A stretch of 5,868 nucleotides of DNA. Source: Gammaproteobacteria bacterium. GTDB lineage: Bacteria; Pseudomonadota; Gammaproteobacteria; S012-40. Of the stretch, positions 1-4,566 are shown piece after piece. Location: positions 1 to 5,868 of the forward strand of contig JALSHN010000043.1 in assembly GCA_026982215.1 (NCBI GenBank). The letters run 5' to 3'. Made by a program: the position numbers and the translations under genes. The number at the start of each line of letters is the position of its first letter. The first letter of the stretch is position 1. A model generated the notes under the pieces. The model was not told the origin of the DNA, made no database searches, and worked only from the letters and a program-made list of their open reading frames with translations.

Positions 1-2
1 CT

Positions 3-386
3 CTGTTGCCCGAACAGACCCAGGACTGGCAGTACTTCGGCGCCCCGCCGATGCTCGGTGACTTCAATGGCGAGTCGCCCACGGCCTTTGGTTCCGACCG
101 CAAGGCGCCGGACTTGCTGCACGTGGCGTCCCGCAACTCTTCCAGGGAATGGATGAAGCTCCATTTCTTCAATCCCCGTCTGGTCCAGCCCCATTCCATC
201 ATGCCCCGCTACGACTATCTCTGGGGTGAGGTGGATGCCAACGGTCAGAAGATCGATTATGACCGCTGGCGGGCCGAGTTCGATGAGTATGTCGAAGGCA
301 AGCGGGTCTATCCCCCCGAGGTTCCCGAGCCTCATCCGGATAGCGAAGCGCGCAAGCTCATCGATTTCATCATGTTCTTGAAATAA
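3..386 (+). CDS. CcoO-like membrane cytochrome c subunit, C-terminal part
   Basis: The frame is open at the left edge; the TTG at 6 is an internal leucine, not a start. The visible 127 residues match the C-terminal half of the monoheme subunit of cbb3-type oxidases (CcoO/FixO). The order is a GSDRKAPDL block (GSKRTGPDL in typical CcoO), then WMKLHFFNPRLVQPHSIMPRYDYL, whose S-x-MP methionine (codon 201-203) is the expected axial heme ligand, then a charged tail ending in a short helix. The CxxCH site and the membrane anchor must lie upstream. In this family the protein passes electrons to the heme-copper catalytic subunit on the periplasmic face. Several normally conserved positions differ (APDL for GPDL, VASR for VGGR), so it is a divergent member; a NorC-type electron donor is a weaker alternative. 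The next gene starts 19 bases after the stop. Confidence 0.8.
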   Translation: MLPEQTQDWQYFGAPPMLGDFNGESPTAFGSDRKAPDLLHVASRNSSREWMKLHFFNPRLVQPHSIMPRYDYLWGEVDANGQKIDYDRWRAEFDEYVEGKRVYPPEVPEPHPDSEARKLIDFIMFLK

Positions 387-405
387 ACAAGAGGGAGACA
401 AAGAG

Positions 406-1038
406 ATGGGCTGGAAATTCGACAATCCCTTGTATACGCTCACCGACGAGGAGCAGAACGAGCGTGCCAAGCAGCTCTGGAACTCCGAGCCGTTGGGCGG
501 GATCACGGAAGACAACAACCGCTTGCCCGTGCCGGTGGTAGGGCTGTTGGTGCTCACCATCATCACGGCTTTCATGATCACCTTCCCGCTGTGGGGGCAG
601 CGTCCCACCGCCGCCATCTATGAGCCCTACATTCAGCTCATGGATACGCCGGAGATCCAGGCGTTGCCCACTGATGAGGAGCGGATGAAGCGGATGGAGA
701 GTATCGTCTTCTCCAAATCCGAATATTCGCACCTCATCCCGCATCTGGAGCGCCATCCGGTGGAGATGGACGATCTGCGGATGATCAAGCCCCAGGTGCT
801 GGAGCTGAAGCAGCAGGGTGAGCCTCTCGATTGGTATTTTGTCGTCGGGAACAAGGTGGTTCTCGCCAATTTCGAGGGTAACCTGCTTCCCGACGGTCGT
901 CGTGAACGCAAGCAACCCTGGTGGGACAAGGGCTATACCATTGATGTGTTCTATATCATTGCCTTCTGTGTGGCGGTCCTGATCGTTGTGAAGCGTCTGC
1001 CGCCGTACACTTGGCAGCCTACCCACGAAGGCCATTGA
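406..1038 (+). CDS. Two-helix membrane protein with CcoP-like N-terminus, no heme c
   Basis: A 210-residue protein with a strong ribosome site (GAGGGAGA at 391-398, 7-base spacer). The cytoplasmic N-terminus runs through an acidic T-E-D-N-N-R-L-P stretch into a first helix at about residues 41-61. This recalls the N-terminal domain of CcoP/FixP, where an E-x-DNPLP motif precedes the helix. A soluble loop of about 115 residues follows (62-178), then a second helix (about 180-196) and a short basic cytoplasmic tail. The only cysteine is in the second helix, so there is no CxxCH and the protein cannot carry heme c as CcoP does. Its position after the CcoO-like gene supports a structural subunit role in the same oxidoreductase. 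The loop is not recognised. The CcoP relationship is an inference from a short motif and gene order; the coding call is firm. Confidence 0.75.
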   Translation: MGWKFDNPLYTLTDEEQNERAKQLWNSEPLGGITEDNNRLPVPVVGLLVLTIITAFMITFPLWGQRPTAAIYEPYIQLMDTPEIQALPTDEERMKRMESIVFSKSEYSHLIPHLERHPVEMDDLRMIKPQVLELKQQGEPLDWYFVVGNKVVLANFEGNLLPDGRRERKQPWWDKGYTIDVFYIIAFCVAVLIVVKRLPPYTWQPTHEGH

Positions 1039-1054
1039 TTGGAGAGGTGTAGCG

Positions 1055-1189
1055 ATGATTGATCTCGACAACGGACCGTTGGTGCTCTTGGGCGTGATTC
1101 TCTTCGTCTATATCGCCCCGTTCATCTACAGCTTCTTCGTGGATGACTACGACAAGACGAATCCGCCGACGGATGAGTACAGTAAGTAA
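1055..1189 (+). CDS. 44-residue single-helix membrane protein (CcoQ-like position)
   Basis: This short gene encodes MIDLDNGPLV followed by one hydrophobic helix (about residues 9-28) and a polar, acidic tail. It has a clear ribosome site, GGAGAGG at 1041-1047, seven bases before the ATG, and starts 16 bases after the previous stop. It ends 18 bases before a strong terminator hairpin, so it is the last gene of the operon. Size, single helix and position fit a CcoQ/FixQ-type small subunit that stabilises a cbb3-like complex, but sequence resemblance to known CcoQ is not evident. The predicted topology has a short N-terminus and a D/K/T-rich tail. Confidence 0.7.
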   Translation: MIDLDNGPLVLLGVILFVYIAPFIYSFFVDDYDKTNPPTDEYSK

Positions 1190-1207
1190 TTGTTTTTGAG
1201 TTGATAT

Positions 1208-1237
1208 GGCCGCCACAGCGATGTGGCGGCCTTTTTT
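1208..1237 (+). terminator. Rho-independent terminator
   Basis: A perfect 9-bp stem, GGCCGCCAC at 1208-1216 and GTGGCGGCC at 1223-1231, encloses a 6-base loop and is followed at once by six T residues (1232-1237). It lies 18 bases after the stop of the 44-residue gene and separates the CcoO-like unit from the downstream accessory genes. Confidence 0.93.
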
Positions 1238-1279
1238 CTTTGCAACGAACTTTCCCCCTGAGACTGGGTCAACTAAGGT
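1238..1279 (+). promoter_or_regulatory. Short leader where a promoter for the second unit would be expected
   Basis: Only 42 bases separate the terminator tail from the next start codon. A TTGCAA at 1240-1245 could serve as a -35 element, but nothing resembling a good -10 box lies 16-18 bases downstream, and no FNR-type palindrome is visible. Either the promoter is activator-dependent, or it lies upstream and overlaps the terminator, or the downstream genes rely on read-through. Confidence 0.2.
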
Positions 1280-1531
1280 ATGGAAAACCGACCTGGATTT
1301 GAAAGTATCACTGGCGTCGAGGGCGTGTTCAGCCAGCAATTCAGCCAGTGGATGTTTTATTTCCTGGTATTTTCGATCTTGATCTTCATAGGGATCTCGA
1401 TCGCTTATCTGGTCTACAGCCGCAAGAGCCTCAAAAAGGGTGAGGTGGTGTTGTTTGCCTGGATTGCGCTGGGAGTGATCGGAGCGGTGGTCTTCGGAGC
1501 ACTTCAGATGCTCCATGGTTATTTGTTTTGA
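1280..1531 (+). CDS. 83-residue two-helix membrane protein
   Basis: Unrecognised small membrane protein. A polar N-terminus of about 22 residues is followed by helix 1 (about 25-46), a short basic loop (SRKSLKKGE, 48-55) and helix 2 (about 56-79), giving a hairpin with both ends probably periplasmic by the positive-inside rule. The ribosome site is weak: TAAGG at 1274-1278 sits only one base before the ATG, so the true start could be slightly different, although no better in-frame start is visible. It is the first gene after the terminator and precedes a CcoS-like gene, so a role in assembly or stability of the neighbouring respiratory complex is inferred, not shown. Confidence 0.72.
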   Translation: MENRPGFESITGVEGVFSQQFSQWMFYFLVFSILIFIGISIAYLVYSRKSLKKGEVVLFAWIALGVIGAVVFGALQMLHGYLF

Positions 1532-1549
1532 TATGGACGAGGTGGTGTC

Positions 1550-1840
1550 ATGAATGAAACGATACAGGCGTTGCCCGATGGCTGGACGATTTACATCTGG
1601 TTGATCACAGGGGTCCTCATCATCGTGGCGGTAATCTTCGCCATTCGCTGGGCCGCCAAGAACGACCAGTTCGATGAAGACATCAAATACCTGGTCTTCG
1701 ATGAGAACGATCGTGAGAAGATGGATCCCGAGGAATTCGAGAAAGCCCGTAAGGTACTGAAGGAACAGATAAAGAAGCGGGAAATGAAGCTCAAAGAACT
1801 GGAAGAACAGAAAAAACAGAAAAAACATAAGGTCGTTTGA
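1550..1840 (+). CDS. CcoS-like cbb3 oxidase maturation protein with charged C-terminal extension
   Basis: A 96-residue protein with a good ribosome site (GAGGTGG at 1539-1545). One N-terminal membrane helix (about 12-32) runs into RWAAKNDQFDEDIKYLVFDE at 33-52. This matches the CcoS signature, in which a W-A-x-K/R-x-x-Q-F-D-D block after the helix leads to an I/L-x-x-D-D-D end. CcoS is a small inner-membrane protein needed for cofactor insertion, with links to copper and heme loading, in cbb3 oxidases. Typical CcoS proteins end soon after this motif, at roughly 50-70 residues. Here a further 40 or so residues, rich in E, K and Q (about 60-94), form a probable cytoplasmic coiled coil. The family call rests on the motif and the respiratory neighbourhood. 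Confidence 0.7.
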   Translation: MNETIQALPDGWTIYIWLITGVLIIVAVIFAIRWAAKNDQFDEDIKYLVFDENDREKMDPEEFEKARKVLKEQIKKREMKLKELEEQKKQKKHKVV

Positions 1841-1846
1841 ACCTGC

Positions 1847-1865
1847 CTCCGCCCGGTGGGTGGAG
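1847..1865 (+). other. Intergenic stem-loop between CcoS-like and cytochrome c genes
   Basis: CTCCGCCC at 1847-1854 and GGGTGGAG at 1858-1865 pair over 8 bp with one G-U wobble and a 3-base loop. A T6 run (1879-1884) follows, but only 13 bases after the stem, so it is not a canonical terminator. It may be an RNA-processing or stability element, or a weak attenuator within the operon. Confidence 0.35.
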
Positions 1866-1887
1866 AAATGAAAATCGCTTTTTTACT

Positions 1888-1891
1888 GGAG
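1888..1891 (+). promoter_or_regulatory. Ribosome binding site deciding the GTG start at 1899
   Basis: GGAG lies seven bases before the GTG at 1899. The only nearby ATG (1868) is in another frame and does not lead into the cytochrome, so this site supports the GTG start. Confidence 0.6.
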
Positions 1892-1898
1892 CTGTGGC

Positions 1899-2381
1899 GT
1901 GAAGAAGGGGGAGAAGGGGATTTTGTTTGGGATTGCGGCCGTGGTATTGCTCGGTGGTGTCTGGAAGCTGGTGCAGCTCAAGGACATCGACGAGAAAGAC
2001 ATGCGTATCCCGTTCTACAGTGAGGCTTCGGTAGAGGTGCGGGATCGGGCCGCTTTCTTGATCAAACAATACGATTGCAAGGATTGTCATACGCTGTGGG
2101 GCACGAGGAATGTGATGCAGTCGGTTCCAGCCCCTCCTTTGGATGGTATCGGCTCATTGAAAACCGAGGCCTGGCTCTATGAGTATCTCTCTTCGGAGAA
2201 CCCCCAATCCATCCTGCCGACACGATTGAAACCGGAATACCGCATGCCTTCCTATGCGCATATGCCGGAGGCGGATCGGCGCATTCTCGCCAAGTATCTT
2301 GCCAGTTTGAAGGTAGAGGACTGGTATCTGGATGAAGTCAAGCGGGTCGAGCGTGAGAAACTCTATGGAGTCGCAGAATAA
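1899..2381 (+). CDS. Membrane-anchored monoheme cytochrome c, NorC-like
   Basis: A 160-residue protein starting at GTG. A basic N-terminus and one uncleaved membrane helix (about 8-26) anchor a periplasmic class I cytochrome c domain. The heme site is C60-K-D-C63-H64, followed by TLWG, and the likely axial ligand is M116 in RMPSY, with M122 as an alternative. The layout of N-terminal anchor, CxxCHTL-x-G, then a P-x-L region, then x-MP-x-Y/F before a C-terminal helix closely parallels NorC, the electron-accepting subunit of cytochrome c-dependent nitric oxide reductase. A charged tail (about 140-160) extends past the usual end. It probably carries electrons to the heme-copper complex encoded upstream. 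Cytochrome c identity is certain; NorC affinity is inferred from pattern, and a generic cbb3-associated cytochrome remains possible. Confidence 0.85.
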   Translation: MKKGEKGILFGIAAVVLLGGVWKLVQLKDIDEKDMRIPFYSEASVEVRDRAAFLIKQYDCKDCHTLWGTRNVMQSVPAPPLDGIGSLKTEAWLYEYLSSENPQSILPTRLKPEYRMPSYAHMPEADRRILAKYLASLKVEDWYLDEVKRVEREKLYGVAE

Positions 2382-2868
2382 AACCTCGTGGAAGGGGCAC
2401 CCCATCGGGCCCAAGCCGCAGTTCAACCCACGGCGTTGGATCACCGGTTTCGTCGCCCTGGGTGTCGGTTGTCTCATCGTCTTCATAGGGAACAAGCTCC
2501 TGGGGCAGCGCCTGGAACTGTACTATGGGCTGGAGACCTTCAATCCCATCTGGTTTACCCAGGTCTTCATCGTGCCGGTGATCGCCGGAATCGCGGTGTC
2601 GTTCATCTATGGTCTAGGCGGGAAATGGTATGCCTATTTGCCACCGTTGATCGTGGCAGCGTATCAGTATTACGAAATGGCCAATATCCTGCCTATACCT
2701 GAGGGGGCGCAGCTCATGCCCATGGGCTGGTGGGGCTTCGTGGTGATCCTGGCCATGGAGGCGGGGGGGATCGGTGGGGTGTTGGGCGAGATCTTCAATA
2801 AACGCATCTATGGGCGAACCCCCAAACACTTGCTCTACAAACAGAGTTCCGATCGGGATGCCTCATAA
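2365..2868 (+). CDS. Four-helix integral membrane protein
   Basis: I do not recognise this 167-residue protein. I chose the ATG at 2365, which overlaps the cytochrome gene by 17 bases and has a weak GAGA upstream; the same-frame ATG at 2332 would add 11 polar residues inside the cytochrome gene and is less likely. A basic, proline-rich N-terminus (1-24) precedes four predicted helices at about 25-43, 63-84, 88-105 and 121-143, then a basic tail. The loop between helices 1 and 2 and the helix 3 region are rich in tyrosine and tryptophan, and helix 4 is rich in glycine. There is no recognisable cofactor site. Its place between a cytochrome and the SUMF1-fold gene suggests an accessory or assembly part of the same system. 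Confidence 0.72.
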   Translation: MESQNKTSWKGHPIGPKPQFNPRRWITGFVALGVGCLIVFIGNKLLGQRLELYYGLETFNPIWFTQVFIVPVIAGIAVSFIYGLGGKWYAYLPPLIVAAYQYYEMANILPIPEGAQLMPMGWWGFVVILAMEAGGIGGVLGEIFNKRIYGRTPKHLLYKQSSDRDAS

Positions 2869-2892
2869 GGGGCGAGACGAAGCAGCTTCCTA

Positions 2893-3963
2893 GTGATGAA
2901 GAGACCGGTGAAGAGTCGGGTGCAGTTGACACCCGAACAGCGCCAGGCGCGCAAGAAATTTCTCTACGCCACTTTGGTGACTTCACTCGCCTTGGCGATG
3001 ATTGGGGGGAGTTGGCATGTCATCGAGCTGGGGGCGATCCGTATGGAAGAGATGCGTGCCCGTGCCACCTACGATCTCTCGGAGATGGACAAGAAACTGC
3101 GGGCCGCCGGCGAGGACATCGTGCGACATGCCTTGCATGAGCAAAAAGGGCATAGGATCGCCTTCAATCGGGAGTGGGTCGATGGCCTGCTGACGCACGA
3201 TCAGTGGGCGGAGCTGGAGCGGATGGTGCTCATCCCCGAGGGGGAATTCATCGTCGGCACTGATTTGAAATCGGCCGATCCCCAGGATAAGCCGCAGCAC
3301 CGGGTATTTCTACCAACTTTCAAGATCGACAAATATCCGGTGACGGTGGCGCAGTACGCCCGTTTCGTGGCCATCACCGGGCACAATCCGCCTTTGGATT
3401 GGGAGGGGGGGCAGATCCCGGAGGGTAAATTGTTTCATCCGGTGACCATGGTGTCCTGGTTCGATGCCCGTGATTATTGCCAATGGGCCGGAAAGCGCCT
3501 TCCCAGTGAGCTGGAGTGGGAGAAGGCGGCGCGCGGGACCGACGGTCGGCGTTGGCCATGGGGCAATCACATGGATCCCCGGCGGTTGAATACTTACTAC
3601 AGTGTCGGTTCGACCACCGATGTGACCGCCTATCCCGATGGGGTGAGCCCCTATGGGGTGTATGACCTGGCCGGCAACGTTTTCGAGTGGACCAATGACG
3701 ATTTCAAACCCTATCCCGGTTCCGAGGCCCCGAGTATTTTGTTCACGGTGAAGGTTCCGGTGGTGAAGAGCGCCAAGGACCGAAGCCAGGGGGTGGCGGA
3801 TCTGGAGTTGGTGGAGAACGTCTATTACAAGGTGTTGCGGGGAGGCTCTTGGAAGAGCGATCCCTTCTCCACCGCTGCCTATCACCGCAATTATTCCTTG
3901 CCGAGAAACGCTTCGGATTTCTTTGGTTTTCGTTGTGCCGCGGATGTGGAAGAGGGGCGTTGA
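2893..3963 (+). CDS. Membrane-anchored FGE-sulfatase (SUMF1)-fold protein, non-FGE
   Basis: The start is GTG at 2893 or, equally, ATG at 2896; the ribosome site is poor. The 356 residues comprise a basic N-terminus, one membrane helix (about 22-40), a charged linker rich in E, R and K (about 48-108) and an FGE-sulfatase domain (about 111-352). Family hallmarks are visible: MVLIPEGEFIVGTD (111-124), the VTMVSWFDARDYCQWAGKRL region (184-203), LPSELEWEKAARG (203-215), GNVFEWT (261-267), RGGSW (316-320) and GFRCA (345-349). The only cysteines are C196 and C348, so the redox-active pair that binds copper in true formylglycine-generating enzymes is absent and sulfatase activation is unlikely. Relatives such as NirV occur next to denitrification genes with unknown roles. 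The topology places the domain in the periplasm, where it could assist maturation of the reductase; this is inference. Confidence 0.88.
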   Translation: MMKRPVKSRVQLTPEQRQARKKFLYATLVTSLALAMIGGSWHVIELGAIRMEEMRARATYDLSEMDKKLRAAGEDIVRHALHEQKGHRIAFNREWVDGLLTHDQWAELERMVLIPEGEFIVGTDLKSADPQDKPQHRVFLPTFKIDKYPVTVAQYARFVAITGHNPPLDWEGGQIPEGKLFHPVTMVSWFDARDYCQWAGKRLPSELEWEKAARGTDGRRWPWGNHMDPRRLNTYYSVGSTTDVTAYPDGVSPYGVYDLAGNVFEWTNDDFKPYPGSEAPSILFTVKVPVVKSAKDRSQGVADLELVENVYYKVLRGGSWKSDPFSTAAYHRNYSLPRNASDFFGFRCAADVEEGR

Positions 3964-4208
3964 TGAACAGCGGACTGCGCAGGATATCTTGGTTGTGGCT
4001 GGCGTGGGTGTTGGGAGGCTTCCCCACCGCGACGTGGGCCTTGGACAGTTATCGTTATCTGCGGGTCACCATCGACACGCCGTGGATGATTTTCCTGGGA
4101 CTGGCGGTGGTGGTGTTACTGCCATTTTTTATTTTGATGGTGCTGTATTGGTATTATGCGGTGAAGAAGCCTTCGCCATCGGATGATGCGGGATCCAACA
4201 GCGAGTGA
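3963..4208 (+). CDS. Small signal-peptide plus single-helix membrane protein
   Basis: The ATG overlaps the previous stop by one base (TGATG at 3961-3965), indicating translational coupling. The 81 residues begin with a basic and hydrophobic segment ending ATWA (about 1-26), which looks like a cleavable signal peptide. A short periplasmic stretch follows (DSYRYLRVTIDTPW, 28-41), then a membrane helix (about 42-65) and a short K/S/D-rich cytoplasmic tail. An upstream in-frame extension to 3849 exists but lies inside the SUMF1-fold gene and is unlikely. The family is not recognised. Coupling to the preceding gene and the following two-helix gene suggests a subunit or assembly helper of the same membrane complex. 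Confidence 0.75.
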   Translation: MNSGLRRISWLWLAWVLGGFPTATWALDSYRYLRVTIDTPWMIFLGLAVVVLLPFFILMVLYWYYAVKKPSPSDDAGSNSE

Positions 4209-4211
4209 GGG
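4207..4211 (+). promoter_or_regulatory. Ribosome binding site deciding the ATG start at 4219
   Basis: GAGGG at 4207-4211 lies seven bases before the ATG at 4219. It favours that start over the in-frame ATG at 4183, which lies inside the preceding gene and would place a polar extension before an evident signal peptide. Confidence 0.6.
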
Positions 4212-4218
4212 CGGTGCG

Positions 4219-4563
4219 ATGAGCGGGCGATGGTTGCCGCTGTTACTGTTGTGGTTTGGTCTGATGGCCCCGGCCGTGGCGCAACAGGAGAGTGAGGCCG
4301 CCAGCGATTCGCTGCAGGTGCTCAAGCCCTTCGTGGAGGAGGAGGTGGACCGTGAGATGTTCACTGAACAGGAAAAGCACCAGATCCTCTTCTACATGGG
4401 GGTGTTGTTGTTGTTGCTGTTGATCCTCACCGTGGTCTTCGGGGTGGGGATGGTGTTGTTCGAGAAGCCCTGGTTCGTGGGGCACATGGTTTCTGCCGGT
4501 CTGACGTTCACCTTGGCCTTGGCGCACGCGGTGGCGGCGACGGTCTGGTTCTTCCCCTTCTGA
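4219..4563 (+). CDS. Signal-peptide plus two-helix membrane protein
   Basis: A 114-residue protein. Residues 1-21 form a typical signal peptide, with an R near the start, a leucine-rich core and AVA before QQE. An acidic periplasmic segment (about 22-52) follows, then helix 1 (about 56-81), a short loop (EKPWFVG) and helix 2 (about 88-112), ending in FFPF. Three histidines lie at or within the membrane part (H54, H89, H103); H89 and H103 are 14 residues apart in helix 2, a spacing seen in some heme b sites, but this is only suggestive. The helical hairpin resembles in layout, not clearly in sequence, the 83-residue protein earlier in the cluster. Function unknown; membership of the respiratory cluster is inferred from a 10-base gap to the previous gene. 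Confidence 0.75.
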   Translation: MSGRWLPLLLLWFGLMAPAVAQQESEAASDSLQVLKPFVEEEVDREMFTEQEKHQILFYMGVLLLLLLILTVVFGVGMVLFEKPWFVGHMVSAGLTFTLALAHAVAATVWFFPF

Positions 4564-4566
4564 TTC

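Noticed and set aside
370..1071. A 233-residue open frame on the minus strand opposite the heme-free CcoP-like gene
   Set aside because: It is antisense to a gene with a good ribosome site and coherent helices; its translation is rich in H, R, L and P with no domain, typical of a shadow frame.
1195..1280. An FNR/ANR-type operator before the second unit
   Set aside because: A TTGAT half-like sequence occurs near 1201, but no matching ATCAA half-site at the right spacing is present.
1019..1828. A 269-residue minus-strand frame spanning the terminator and two small genes
   Set aside because: It crosses a strong terminator and three plus-strand genes. Its F/L-rich start is the complement of the lysine/glutamate-rich coiled coil, and no domain is seen.
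2332..2364. An upstream ATG (2332) as start of the four-helix protein
   Set aside because: It would overlap the cytochrome gene by 50 bases and add a polar stretch with only a distant GAGG; the ATG at 2365 gives a more usual overlap.
3310..3885. A 191-residue minus-strand frame inside the SUMF1-fold gene
   Set aside because: The plus strand encodes clear family motifs along its whole length; the antisense product is low-complexity and H/G/I/P-rich.
2893..3963. True formylglycine-generating enzyme that activates sulfatases
   Set aside because: The catalytic cysteine pair after RGGS is missing and no sulfatase gene is present in the window.
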